A stretch of 64,000 nucleotides of DNA from Paraburkholderia elongata (GCF_013177735.1 NZ_WOEZ01000086.1:49994-113993); one strand, 5' to 3'. Positions 25,802-34,497 are shown, counted from the stretch's first letter. Made by a program: numbers and translations. Notes: generated by a model from the letters alone, not told the origin.

Positions 25802-26015
25802 GAAGTATGACTGCCTTGTCACCAGGGCTGAATGTGCGAGGGCACGGATTCCAGATGTTCCACTACCGCTACTGTGCGAGAGACCCGCTTAGCAGGGGGT
25901 TCGAGCCGCTTTCTTTTGCCTACTTTTCTTTGCGGCAGGCAAAGAAAAGTAGGTGCCTGCCCCGCACAGGGGCGACGCTAATAAACCAATATCAATTCAA
26001 GGAAAGGCCAACGCC
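25802..26015 (-). repeat. Long dispersed repeat, copy B (inverted)
   Basis: The reverse complement of copies A and C, with matching CGCACAGGGGCGACGCTAATA and AAGAAAAGTAGGTGCC hairpin parts. It is more diverged in the core. With copy A it makes a large imperfect inverted repeat between a PBP gene and a flavin-monooxygenase gene. Confidence 0.85.
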
Positions 26016-26178
26016 GCAGGCAAACAGACAAAAAGCGCCGCGAAGGCAAAAAAAACCCATTTCACTACACCTTCTAAGAATCAACCAAATACTTAGTTGC
26101 TAGCAACCCAGCCCCTCCCTTACCGTTCTCAAATTGCGCCCGGCGCCCCGCGCCACTCCGCCCCGCATTGGAGAACTC

Positions 26179-27453
26179 ATGCCAGCACCTGAATCGCACC
26201 AAAACCCAAATCACCCAACCGCGGACGCGGCTCAACTCTTCGACGAAGACGCCCTAACCCACCGCTTCGCACCCATTTTCGCCCGCATCGCCGAAGGCGC
26301 CGTCCACCGCGAACAGAACCGCGAACTTCCCTACGCCCCTGTGGAATGGTTACGCGAAGCCGGCTACACCAAACTGCGCGTGCCAAAGCGCTACGGCGGC
26401 GAAGGCGTCACGCTGACAGCATTCCTCGCCTTAGTCACGCGCCTCGGCGAAGCAGACTCGAACCTTCCGCAAATCCTGCGCGTCCACGGCGGCTTCATCG
26501 AATCGCTACTGGAAAATGACGACGAACCGCTGCGCGATCGCTGGCTCACGCGTATCGCACAAGGCCAAATCATCGGCGGCGCCGTATCCGACCGCTCCAG
26601 CGTCACCAACAACAGCGTGCGCCTCACGCAAACCAACGGCGCGTGGCATCTCGACGGCGAGAAGTACTACACCACCGGCACGCTCTACGCAGACTGGGTC
26701 GACGTCACCGCACACGACGGGCAAAGCGACGTGCGCGTACTCGTCAAAAGCGATGCGCCCGGCCTCGCCCGGATCGACGATTGGGATGGCTTCGGGCAGC
26801 GTCTCACCGGCAGCGGCACGGCGCGTTTCGAGCACGTGCCGGTCTCGCTCGACAATCTGTACCGCCGGTATAGCGCCGCAGAACCTCGCCGTAACAGTCT
26901 GCTTACCGCGTACTACCAGGCGCTGCACGTCGCGAACCTGGCAGGTATCAGCCGCGCGGCGCTGCGCGATGCCGTGGCGTTCACGCAAGGCAAAACGAGA
27001 ACCTTCGGTATCCCGGGTGAATCGAGCCCGCGCGACAATCCACTGGTCCATCGCGTCGTCGGCCGCCTCGCGAGCCTGGCTTATTCCACACAGAGCATCA
27101 GCGCGTCGCTCGCCCGCGCGATCGATGCAGTGTCAGTGGCGCGGCAGGAAGGTCGCACCAACGAGCAAACCTATATTCACCTGGACATCCAGACGTTCCA
27201 GGCGCAGCAGATCGTCATCGAGCAGACGCTGCAAGCGGCCACGCTGCTGTTCGAAGTGGGCGGCGCATCGGCAACCAGCGAGACGCGCCGCTTCGATCGC
27301 TACTGGCGCAATGCGCGCGTGCTGGCGTCGCACAATCCGGCGATCATCCGCGAAGCTGCAATCGGTGACTTCTATCTGAATGGCAACGCGCATAACGAGC
27401 GGTTTGGTGTGGCGAGGCACCCGGCCGCGGAAACACTAGCTGCGGAATCTTGA
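26179..27453 (+). CDS. Acyl-CoA dehydrogenase-like monooxygenase (SfnC/DszC type)
   Basis: A 424-residue protein of the acyl-CoA dehydrogenase fold. N-terminal helices are followed by GGAVSDRSSVTNNSVRL and the C-terminal helix bundle. The absence of the acyl-CoA catalytic glutamate region and the GEKYYTTGTLYADW segment resemble FMNH2-dependent sulfur monooxygenases such as DszC and SfnC, which open C-S bonds with a partner flavin reductase. TTGGAGAACTC supports ATG 26,179. No reductase or transporter gene is beside it. Substrate unknown; organosulfur use is an inference. Confidence 0.75.
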   Translation: MPAPESHQNPNHPTADAAQLFDEDALTHRFAPIFARIAEGAVHREQNRELPYAPVEWLREAGYTKLRVPKRYGGEGVTLTAFLALVTRLGEADSNLPQILRVHGGFIESLLENDDEPLRDRWLTRIAQGQIIGGAVSDRSSVTNNSVRLTQTNGAWHLDGEKYYTTGTLYADWVDVTAHDGQSDVRVLVKSDAPGLARIDDWDGFGQRLTGSGTARFEHVPVSLDNLYRRYSAAEPRRNSLLTAYYQALHVANLAGISRAALRDAVAFTQGKTRTFGIPGESSPRDNPLVHRVVGRLASLAYSTQSISASLARAIDAVSVARQEGRTNEQTYIHLDIQTFQAQQIVIEQTLQAATLLFEVGGASATSETRRFDRYWRNARVLASHNPAIIREAAIGDFYLNGNAHNERFGVARHPAAETLAAES

Positions 27454-27633
27454 AGTTCTACTGTGACCGGTGAAGCAGCGGTCGGGGCGCAGCGAAAGGC
27501 ATTCCGCGCGTGCGCCGCCAGTTCGCGCGATTCGGCGCGGCTGCCAGCGCGTTCAGGTGATCGCCCTCATGTGGCACAGTATCGTCAGACGCATGCGCTA
27601 CGCTTGCGACACTGGACAGCCCTGACGAGCGAC

Positions 27634-28152
27634 ATGAAGAACCTGACTGCCTACGAGCCCCCGGTCGACGAAGACCAGCTTCTGCTGAAGTGGATCCGGC
27701 GCGCGCGTGAATCCCAGATGAGCCATTACGACATGGCCGACCTGCTATCGGCGCGAGACCGCAGCGTCGGCTGGCTAGTCACCGCATTGACTGCCTTTGT
27801 GGGCACGGCAGTGTTCGCGTCGTTGAGTTCGACCTCCTTCTCGCCGGCGCTCAGGATCTTCGTGGGCTTCGTGAGCGTGGCGGCGGCGGTCTCCGCCGCG
27901 CTGCAAACTTTCCTCAGATACGCGGAGCGCGCGGAAAAGCATCGCGCGGCCGGTGCGCGCTATGGCGCTGTGCGACGCAGGCTGGAAGCGATCTTCGCCG
28001 GTGACGCCGATGCACGCGACGGCCACTATCTCACCGCAATCCGCGACGAGCTCGACCGGCTCGCTGAAGATTCACCGAACGTGCCGCCGCGCGTCTTCTA
28101 TCGCACGCAGCGAACCCTTTCCGACGAACCGCGGCGAAGTCGCGATGCATAA
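27634..28152 (+). CDS. SLATT/DUF4231-like two-helix membrane protein
   Basis: A 172-residue protein with two adjacent membrane helices (about 46-66 and 72-90). An amphipathic segment follows (TFLRYAERAEKHRAAGARYGAVRRRLE) that is characteristic of DUF4231/SLATT proteins. SLATT domains are proposed pore-forming effectors of nucleotide-signalling conflict systems. No nucleotidyltransferase, SLOG or reverse transcriptase gene is adjacent, so this is an orphan. The ATG at 27,634 was chosen by domain start; the ribosome site is weak. Confidence 0.7.
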   Translation: MKNLTAYEPPVDEDQLLLKWIRRARESQMSHYDMADLLSARDRSVGWLVTALTAFVGTAVFASLSSTSFSPALRIFVGFVSVAAAVSAALQTFLRYAERAEKHRAAGARYGAVRRRLEAIFAGDADARDGHYLTAIRDELDRLAEDSPNVPPRVFYRTQRTLSDEPRRSRDA

Positions 28153-28369
28153 GACCCTATTGGCTGGCGTCGCGGAAGAATGTGGGGTCGTCGTAAATGT
28201 TCTGTGTCATTTGTAAATGGCATTAACTTCAATTGAAGCAACGGGGCCGCCTGAGGTATATGTGTGGAACCCGGCGGCGTGTCATATGCCCATGCAGTTT
28301 CGATAGCAGTGCCCGACCACGGCTCCGGGCAAGCTGGCTGAAGGTCCGGTAGAAGCCGCTTTCCGCCAT

Positions 28370-28410
28370 TTAAGCGTTACTTAAGCGTCGCCTAAGCTTC
28401 ACTTAAGCGC
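28370..28410 (+). promoter_or_regulatory. Four direct half-sites, 11-bp spacing (PmrA/QseB-like)
   Basis: TTTAAG, CTTAAG, CCTAAG and CTTAAG are each separated by 5 bp, at 28,370, 28,381, 28,392 and 28,403. The layout YTTAAG-N5-YTTAAG is that of PmrA/QseB-class OmpR-family binding sites. It lies about 215 bp upstream of the DUF4118-hydrolase-mipA operon. The rest of the 471-bp gap (28,153-28,623) holds no gene; a CTTCAATTGAAG palindrome lies near 28,228. Confidence 0.65.
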
Positions 28411-28623
28411 ACCGCCTGCACAATACACGCCGGTGAGAATACCCCTATTCGAGGACATGTCTTTCCATCAGACATTCGAACCACGATATCCCCGCCCGGC
28501 CTTCCGGTACTTACATTTCTACGGGCCTTTGCTTCTGCCCGATTATGGTATTGTCCGACCTGCGCTTTAAAGCGCATTGCCACACTCAATCGGGAAGCGC
28601 AATCGCTCCCCAAAAAAAAGATT

Positions 28624-29394
28624 ATGGAAGTCCAAAACGCCCGTCGTTGGGCACCACGGGGAACACGCGTCTGGCTCACCGCGGCCGCCGCATTGGCGAT
28701 CGCCAGTGGCGTGCGCATGTTGCTCCATCCGTTTCTCGGACCGATCATGCCGGGCACCGCGTTCTGTATCGCGGCGGCGCTGGTCGAGTATTTTTGCGGG
28801 CTGGCTCCGGCGCTCACGGTCATGCTGCTCGGCATGGGTATTGCCGACTATCTGTTCGTCCCGCCCTACGGAGCCATCGCCGTATTCGATCGCGCCGACC
28901 TGGTCCTGCTGATCTCGTATCCGTTGGTGACGCTGCTCGTCATCATGCTGATGGAACGCCTGCGCCGCTCGCAGTTTCGGGCGGAACTGATCGCGTCGGT
29001 TGCGCAGTCGCGCTATGAAATGCTGCTGCGTCACGACAACGAACGCTTGCTCGCACGCCGCGCAGTCGACGAAACGCACCGGCTGCTGCGCCATCTTTCG
29101 CATCATCACAAGACCTTCATTTTTATTCAGGCGCTCGAGCGCAACGCGCTGCAACCGGCGGACGACGTCAAGCCGCAAGGTGTGCTGCCCCGTCTGCCCA
29201 ACGAAATTGCGCCAGGCCCGCGCTTTGCCGATGTCGATCCCGAAGACATCCAGCGGCTTAGCAAGGCGCTGTGGCCCGGTAGTCATCGCGTGCGCCTGAA
29301 AAGCGGCGATGGCGCGTCGAAGCTGACCGAGTGCGTGTGCGAACGGTTCACCACCCATGCCGGCGAGTTCCTCGTGCTGCGGATCGGGGCCTGA
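28624..29394 (+). CDS. DUF4118 membrane protein (KdpD-like sensor module)
   Basis: A 256-residue protein. Four membrane helices (about 18-105) match the DUF4118 sensor module of KdpD, and a cytosolic part of about 150 residues follows. That part begins with a kinase-like helical stretch (LLARRAVDETHRLLRHLSHHHK) but has no HATPase domain. It may be a degenerate sensor or a regulatory membrane anchor. The hydrolase gene starts 4 bp later, so the two are co-translated. PmrA-like sites lie upstream. Confidence 0.7.
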   Translation: MEVQNARRWAPRGTRVWLTAAAALAIASGVRMLLHPFLGPIMPGTAFCIAAALVEYFCGLAPALTVMLLGMGIADYLFVPPYGAIAVFDRADLVLLISYPLVTLLVIMLMERLRRSQFRAELIASVAQSRYEMLLRHDNERLLARRAVDETHRLLRHLSHHHKTFIFIQALERNALQPADDVKPQGVLPRLPNEIAPGPRFADVDPEDIQRLSKALWPGSHRVRLKSGDGASKLTECVCERFTTHAGEFLVLRIGA

Positions 29395-29397
29395 TCC

Positions 29398-30285
29398 ATG
29401 AGCCAGCCGACGAGTCTCCTCTTACCCGGCGACGATCATGCCGTGCTGATGCTGCACGGCCTGTCGAGCTCGCCGCTCGAATTACGTTTTCTAGCACGCT
29501 ATCTGAACGCCGAGGGCTTCACCGCCTGCGCACCGGTCTTGCCGGGCTATAGCGCAGGCTCCGAAGAAGCGGCCATGGAACTATGGCTCGAGGCCGCCGT
29601 GCGCGAGTACGACGCGCTGGCCGCGCGCTTTGCACGTGTTTCGATCTGCGGGCTGTCGATCGGCGCGGCGTTAGCGCTGGCGCTGGCGCATCGCCGTCCA
29701 GCGGCGCAGTCGCTCGTGTTGTTGTCGCTGACGCTCTCATACGACGGCTGGGCGATCCCCTGGTATCGTTTCCTGCTCAACTGGGCGTACTTCACGCCGA
29801 TGCGCAAACGCTGGCGCTACCGCGAGGAAGCGCCGTTCGGCTTGCGCAACGAAGCGCTCAGAGCGAAGATCGCCCGCGCGATGCAGCGCAGCGACTTCAG
29901 CGAAGTCGGTCCGTCGACGATTTCATTGCCGGCCTTGCACCAGGCGAGCCGTCTCGCCGCGAGCGTGCGCACGCAGGTGCGCGACATCAAGACCGATTGC
30001 CTGATTGTCCATGCGATCGACGACGAGACGTCGAGCCCCCGCACCGCCCGTTTTGTCGCCGCGAATATCGGCGCTGCCTTCTTACGCACAATCTGGCTGG
30101 ATGATTCGTATCACATGATTACGTCGGACAACGAGCGCGAAATCGTCGCGCGCGAAACCGCGCTATTTTTGCGCGAGAGCGAAGTTGCCCACAGCGGCGA
30201 CGACGGCGGCAAGCAGCAGGTCGTCTCGAAGGCCCTGGCGCGGCGCCTCAGGCAACTCGCAGCGCTTGGCAAGGAGCGCGCATGA
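29398..30285 (+). CDS. Alpha/beta-hydrolase (carboxylesterase-like)
   Basis: A 295-residue serine hydrolase. HGLSSSPLELRFLARYL near residue 20 forms the oxyanion region. The nucleophile elbow is GLSIG (serine near 86). The acid is probably in HAIDDETSS, and the histidine is in DDSYHMIT. It resembles Est30-type carboxylesterases and S33 lipases. It overlaps mipA by 4 bp (ATGA) and follows the DUF4118 gene by 4 bp, forming a compact three-gene operon. Substrate unknown; a membrane lipid or envelope ester would suit the context. Confidence 0.8.
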   Translation: MSQPTSLLLPGDDHAVLMLHGLSSSPLELRFLARYLNAEGFTACAPVLPGYSAGSEEAAMELWLEAAVREYDALAARFARVSICGLSIGAALALALAHRRPAAQSLVLLSLTLSYDGWAIPWYRFLLNWAYFTPMRKRWRYREEAPFGLRNEALRAKIARAMQRSDFSEVGPSTISLPALHQASRLAASVRTQVRDIKTDCLIVHAIDDETSSPRTARFVAANIGAAFLRTIWLDDSYHMITSDNEREIVARETALFLRESEVAHSGDDGGKQQVVSKALARRLRQLAALGKERA

Positions 30286-31163
30286 CGGCGCATACCACGC
30301 GGAGAAACGACCACCCCGTGCGCGCGACACTGCACACCCCGCTCAGGTTCGGCAAACCCGCACACATGTCACTGCTGTTCGCCGCTGCGCTCGGCCTTTG
30401 CACAGCGCGCGCTGCCTACGCGGACGATGCAAGTCCGAACGCGACGACTGACGCGAGCACCGGCGCGGCCACCGACAGCAAATGGAAAATCGGCGTAGGG
30501 CCTGGCGTGGTGATCACGCCCAAGTACCCGGGATCGCGACAGTTGAGCGTATTCCCGTTCCCTGCGCTGGACATCTCATACGACGACCGGATTTTCTCGC
30601 AGGGCCCTGACGTGCTCGGCGTCAACGTGCTGCGCGGTCCTGCCTATCACGTGGGCGCGGCGTTGAGTTTCGACTTCCAGACGCGCAAGGAGTCCGACGA
30701 CCCGCGGCTGCATGGACTTGGCAATGTGGATGGCGGGCCGAAACTGAAGCTTTTCGCTGATTACACGTGGTGGGCGTTTACTGGGTCGGTGGCGTTGTAC
30801 CAGGATATCGCCGGGCATCACCAGGGAACGACGGTCAGCACGGATCTCGTGGCTTCCGCGCCTGTTGGCGGCTGGTTGTTCTCGGTGGGCCCAGGCTTTA
30901 CCTGGGCGAATGGGACCTATACGCGGACGTTCTTCGGCGTGAACGGGCAGCAGAGCGCTGCGTCAGGATTGCCGACGTATAGCACCAGTGCGGGTGTGCG
31001 GGACGTCCATATGAACGCCATGGTGACTTACGACTTTTCCAAACACTGGAATGGGTCGGTTTCCGCTACGTTCGGACGACTGGAGCACGACGCGGCAAAT
31101 AGCCCGATTACCGAAAAAAGATTCGAGCTCAATACACTCGCTTCGGTGAACTACAAGTTCTAG
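30282..31163 (+). CDS. mipA: MipA/OmpV-family outer membrane protein
   Basis: A 293-residue protein with an N-terminal signal region (about 28-47, ending AYA) and an outer-membrane beta-barrel of the MipA/OmpV family. It has GVGPGVVITPKYPGS near 62, many alternating strands, and the terminal aromatic SVNYKF. MipA scaffolds murein enzymes in E. coli; relatives affect antimicrobial peptide and aminoglycoside response. The signal peptide is preceded by about 28 extra residues, so a later start such as MSLLFAAALG (near 30,366) is possible. The 7-bp repeat tract begins right after the stop codon. Confidence 0.85.
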   Translation: MTAHTTRRNDHPVRATLHTPLRFGKPAHMSLLFAAALGLCTARAAYADDASPNATTDASTGAATDSKWKIGVGPGVVITPKYPGSRQLSVFPFPALDISYDDRIFSQGPDVLGVNVLRGPAYHVGAALSFDFQTRKESDDPRLHGLGNVDGGPKLKLFADYTWWAFTGSVALYQDIAGHHQGTTVSTDLVASAPVGGWLFSVGPGFTWANGTYTRTFFGVNGQQSAASGLPTYSTSAGVRDVHMNAMVTYDFSKHWNGSVSATFGRLEHDAANSPITEKRFELNTLASVNYKF

Positions 31164-31273
31164 CTTCTGGCTTCTGGCTTCTGGCTTCTGGCTTCTGGCT
31201 TCTGGCTTCTGGCTTCTGGCTTCTGGCTTCTGGCTTCTGGCTTCTGGCTTCTGGCTTCTGGCTTCTGGCTTCT
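31164..31273 (+). repeat. 7-bp tandem repeat (CTTCTGG), 15 copies
   Basis: Fifteen uninterrupted copies of CTTCTGG, plus a five-base partial copy, start at the base following the mipA stop codon. The array is perfect, which implies recent expansion by slippage, so its length should vary between isolates. The last unit forms the left arm of the hairpin at 31,266. Confidence 0.95.
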
Positions 31274-31300
31274 CGCGCGCTTGCAGCGCGCGAGAAGCCA
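31266..31300. terminator. 15-bp perfect hairpin between convergent genes
   Basis: TGGCTTCTCGCGCGC (31,266-31,280) pairs perfectly with GCGCGCGAGAAGCCA (31,286-31,300) around a TTGCA loop. It sits between convergent mipA and yceH and probably ends both transcripts, although neither side has a proper U-run. Confidence 0.6.
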
Positions 31301-31308
31301 ATAACGCT

Positions 31309-32013
31309 TCAATCCCCCGTGCCAAGCTCTCCAGCTTCGATTCCCAATTCAGCGGCCATGCGCCGTACTACTACCTGAAGCCGGCTCACCTCATTGGCAA
31401 GCCGCTTCTGTTCAGCTTTAACCGCCTCGAACGCCGACAGCGGCACAAGCTCATCTTCCCCGTCCGCCGGTGCAAGATCACTTGCGCTGACTTCGCCGCA
31501 TAGCAGATGCGCCCAGCGATTTTCGCGCTCGCCCGGCGTGCGAGCCAGCTTCACCACCCGCGCCGGATCGTTGGCAGCCAGCTCGTCGAGAAACGCCTCG
31601 ACTGACGAGATGTCGGCAAATCCATGCAGGCGCGCGCTGTTCAAGCGCAACTCGGCCGCGGTCTGCGGACCGCGCAGCAGCAACGTGGTCAGCAACGCAG
31701 CCGACTGACTCGGCAAGCCCAATACCCGATTCATGTTGTGCTCGAAGCGCGGCACGCGACTGCTGCTGCCCTCCATCACCAGGCTCAGGCGCTTCAACCC
31801 GTCGATGGCGGTCAGCACCTCGGCTTCGGTCGCATTCATCACGGGTGCGCGGCCGGTCTTCTGATTGCAGCCCAAGGTCAGCGCGTTCAGCGAAAGCGGA
31901 TAACTGTCCGGCACTGTGTGCTGCTTTTCGACTAGCACGCCGAGCACGCGCCCTTCGAGCAAGGTCAAAGCGCGGATGGAGGGACGGGAAACAGCGTGGG
32001 GAGTGGAGTTCAT
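31309..32013 (-). CDS. yceH: YceH family protein (DUF480)
   Basis: A 234-residue cytosolic protein of two winged-helix domains. It has the family signature LEGRVLGVLVEKQHTVPDSYPLSLNALTLGCNQKTGR near residue 19, a LRGPQTAAELRLNSAR segment, and a C-terminal coiled coil (about 195-225). The function is unknown; a DNA-binding or regulatory role is suggested by the fold. The start MNSTPHAV at 32,013 was chosen because the extra upstream frame has no family similarity. Confidence 0.88.
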   Translation of the reverse strand: MNSTPHAVSRPSIRALTLLEGRVLGVLVEKQHTVPDSYPLSLNALTLGCNQKTGRAPVMNATEAEVLTAIDGLKRLSLVMEGSSSRVPRFEHNMNRVLGLPSQSAALLTTLLLRGPQTAAELRLNSARLHGFADISSVEAFLDELAANDPARVVKLARTPGERENRWAHLLCGEVSASDLAPADGEDELVPLSAFEAVKAEQKRLANEVSRLQVVVRRMAAELGIEAGELGTGD

Positions 32014-32200
32014 AGAGGATGTCGCGGCATGCGCCGCCGGGTCTCGTGGATGGTGTGCCTTAGCGTTGCACAGCCGGGCGGCGGGTTTTAGTTTGTGGGC
32101 ACTATGATAAACGCCCCGACCGCTCGCGGTGCACGAATCTCCGCGATGACGGGGCGCGTGCCGAACGCGTCCGCACCCCTCCAGGCACATTTTTGTTTCG

Positions 32201-32244
32201 TTGACGATTTTCCATATTCGAGATAATTTCTCAGATATGGAAAA
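32201..32244 (+). promoter_or_regulatory. Promoter with extended palindrome over the start codon
   Basis: TTTTCCATAT (32,208-32,217) and ATATGGAAAA (32,235-32,244) form a perfect inverted repeat. A nested GAGA/TCTC pair (32,220-32,232) shares the same centre at 32,226. TTGACG (32,201) with GATAAT (32,222) or TAATTT (32,224) could be the promoter. The ATG of the XRE-cupin gene lies inside the right arm and has no ribosome site, so the transcript is probably leaderless and autoregulated. Confidence 0.6.
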
Positions 32245-32809
32245 CACACACGCCGACGACAACGCCATCGACCGCCGCATCGCTCAGCGTCTGCGAGGGC
32301 TGCGCGCCGAACGCAACTGGTCACTCGACGATCTCGCAAAGCTCAGCAACGTCAGCCGCGCCACCCTGTCGCGCCTCGAAAACGCCGCCGTGAGCCCCAC
32401 AGCAAGCGTGCTGGGCAAGCTCTGCGTCGCTTACGGCTTGCCGATGTCGCGCCTCATGCACATGGTCGAAGAAGACTTCGCGCCGCTGGTGCCGCGCGAG
32501 GTGCAGGCGGTCTGGACCGACGCGAGTGTCGGCTTCCGGCGCCGTTCGGTGTCGCCACCGGCACAAGCGCTGAACGGCGAGGCGCTGGAATGCGAGCTCG
32601 ATGCCGGCGTGCGGATCAGTTACGACGCATCGCCGAGAGGCGGCCTCGAACATCATCTGATCCTGCTCGAAGGGCAATTGCAGATCACCGTCGACGGCCG
32701 AAGTCACGACCTGCAACCCGGCGACTGTCTGCGCTATCAGCTATTCGGTCCGAGTGCTTTCGTCACGCCCGCGCACAGCGCGGCCCGCTACATCCTTTTC
32801 ATCGTCTGA
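32237..32809 (+). CDS. XRE-family regulator with cupin domain
   Basis: A 190-residue regulator. An N-terminal helix-turn-helix (about 13-70, with WSLDDLAKLSNVSRATLSRLE) is followed by a C-terminal cupin (about 115-188: HHLILLEGQLQITVDG, LQPGDCLRYQ) that may bind a small metabolite. It is 12 bp upstream of a GNAT acetyltransferase, a common pairing in which the regulator controls an N-acetylation step. The ATG overlaps its own putative operator and lacks a Shine-Dalgarno sequence. Ligand unknown. Confidence 0.88.
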   Translation: MENTHADDNAIDRRIAQRLRGLRAERNWSLDDLAKLSNVSRATLSRLENAAVSPTASVLGKLCVAYGLPMSRLMHMVEEDFAPLVPREVQAVWTDASVGFRRRSVSPPAQALNGEALECELDAGVRISYDASPRGGLEHHLILLEGQLQITVDGRSHDLQPGDCLRYQLFGPSAFVTPAHSAARYILFIV

Positions 32810-32821
32810 GTTCGAGCCACC

Positions 32822-33349
32822 ATGAGCGCGACCACCATCACGACATTTTCCGCCGACGACCTCGTTCGCCATCTGCCCGAACTCGGCGCGCTGCTACGTG
32901 CCTGCGTCCACGATGGCGCGAGCGTCGGATTTGTACTGCCGTATAGCGTGGAAGAGAGTGAGGCGTTCTGGAGCGGCAAGGTGCTTCCGTCGCTGCGCGC
33001 GGGCGCGCTTGTGCTGTTCGTCGCTCGCCATGGCGAGTCGATCGCCGGCACCGTGCAACTGGATTACGACACGATGCCGAACCAGCGTCATCGCGCCGAG
33101 GTCCGCAAGCTGCTGGTCCACCCCGCGTTTCGCCGCCAGGGCATCGCCAAAGCGCTGATGACGGAACTGGAACGCCGTGCGCACCAGTTACAGCGCAGCC
33201 TGCTGACGCTCGATACGCGCACCGGCGACAAGGCCGAGCCGCTCTATGCCGCGCTGGGTTATCAGACGGCCGGTGTGATCCCGCAGTTTTGCCGCGACAC
33301 TGTGGAGGAGCGGTTTGATTCGACCACAATCATGTACAAAACGTTATGA
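32822..33349 (+). CDS. GNAT-family N-acetyltransferase
   Basis: A 175-residue GNAT fold enzyme that transfers acetyl from acetyl-CoA. The acetyl-CoA loop is VHPAFRRQGIAKAL (R-x2-G-x-A), preceded by AEVRKLLV. A C-terminal LYAALGYQTAGVIPQF matches the family. It is probably co-transcribed with the XRE-cupin regulator. The substrate may be an amine, amino acid or xenobiotic; it cannot be read from sequence. Confidence 0.88.
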   Translation: MSATTITTFSADDLVRHLPELGALLRACVHDGASVGFVLPYSVEESEAFWSGKVLPSLRAGALVLFVARHGESIAGTVQLDYDTMPNQRHRAEVRKLLVHPAFRRQGIAKALMTELERRAHQLQRSLLTLDTRTGDKAEPLYAALGYQTAGVIPQFCRDTVEERFDSTTIMYKTL

Positions 33350-33448
33350 GCGTAACGCCAGCGGGCCGCCCGTGATGCACGCTCAAGGTGAGCGATACGC
33401 AGTCAGGAAGCCCGCGATGAAGACTCAGGCGAGTCTTCAAGGTGCGCT

Positions 33449-34081
33449 TTAACGGCGCGCGTCGAACGCGATCCGCACGGCCAGACCGGCGAGCACGGTA
33501 CCCATCAGCCAGCGTTGCACCAGCAGCCACATCGGCCGCCCGGCGAGAAACGCGGAGATCGAACCCGCCATGCTCGCAATCAGCGCGTTGATCGTGACGG
33601 CGATGACGATCTGCACGCAGCCCAGCGCGATCGACTGCGTGAGTACGCTGCCGTGCTCCGGTGAAATGAATTGCGGCAGCAGCGACAGATACATCACCGC
33701 GATCTTCGGATTCGCGAGATTCGTGACGAGGCCCATCGTGAAGAGCTTGCGGCGGCTGTCGTGCGGCAGGTCGCGCACCTGGAACGGCGAGCGGCCGCCG
33801 GGCTTGACCGCCTGCCACGCCAGATACAGCAGGTAAAGCGCGCCGCCGAAACGCAGCGCGTCGTACGCGTAAGGCACCGTCAACAGCAGCGCCGTGATAC
33901 CGAACGCCGCGCAAAACATGTAGAACACGTAGCCGAGCGCGACGCCGCCGAGTGACACAAGCCCTGCGCGCCGCCCCTGGCAGAGCGATCGCGAGATCAG
34001 ATAAATCATGTTCGGGCCGGGCGTAAGAACCATGCCGAGTGAAACCAGGGCGAAGGCGAGCAGGGTTGTGACAGCGGGCAC
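33449..34081 (-). CDS. LysE/RhtB-family amino acid exporter
   Basis: A 210-residue inner membrane protein with six helices. It has the family hallmark TPGPNMIYLISRSLCQGRRAG at about 20-40 and TNLANPKIAVMYLSLLPQF near 120. It exports amino acids or their analogues. It is transcribed away from the glycine riboswitch gene, with a 157-bp gap to the riboswitch. Specific substrate unknown. Confidence 0.9.
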   Translation of the reverse strand: MPAVTTLLAFALVSLGMVLTPGPNMIYLISRSLCQGRRAGLVSLGGVALGYVFYMFCAAFGITALLLTVPYAYDALRFGGALYLLYLAWQAVKPGGRSPFQVRDLPHDSRRKLFTMGLVTNLANPKIAVMYLSLLPQFISPEHGSVLTQSIALGCVQIVIAVTINALIASMAGSISAFLAGRPMWLLVQRWLMGTVLAGLAVRIAFDARR

Positions 34082-34238
34082 GGCGGTCTCCTCTGTGAAT
34101 TGAAGTCGGGCAATGTCGCCAAATATAGCCGATGTCGCGGATTCAAGCCCTCAATCGTGCCGATTGGGCGCTGCATTACAGGAAACACTTGCGGTGAAGT
34201 TTTTTGCCCGGTATTGTCGAGCCGTTCTGCAATGCAGC

Positions 34239-34437
34239 GCGGGAGAGATCGTCAGAGGATTGTGACGACGCCGACGGAGCAACCGCCCCGGAAACTCTCA
34301 GGCAAAAGGACCGCGCAGCTGGAACATCTGGAGAGCGGCGCCGTGCGCGCCCACCGAAGGGGATTCCCTGCATACCGCTTGCATCGCGCGCGTATGCTCA
34401 CGGGGAGAAACTCTCAGGTACATGGACAGATGGGGCA
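34239..34437 (+). ncRNA. Tandem glycine riboswitch
   Basis: Two consecutive glycine aptamers. The first runs from GGGAGAGATC (34,241) through GCCGACGGAGCAACCGCC to GAAACTCTCAGGCAAAAGGACCG. The second starts at CTGGAGAG and runs through CACCGAAGGGG to GAAACTCTCAGGTACATGGACAG. These are the conserved cores of the family. It ends about 60 nt upstream of the DadA-like gene and should switch that gene on when glycine is abundant. Confidence 0.92.
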
Positions 34438-34497
34438 TCGACGCCGGTTTCGACACGAAATCGACACCGGTGATGCTCAACTACTCTGGATCATGTC

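Noticed and set aside
25297..26178. Possible CRISPR-like or insertion-sequence content in the repeat-rich gap
   Set aside because: No regularly spaced short repeats and no transposase-like frame; the repeats are long dispersed elements.
28228..28239. CTTCAATTGAAG palindrome before the DUF4118 operon
   Set aside because: Only 12 bp, a single copy and no positional link to a promoter; not enough to call an operator.
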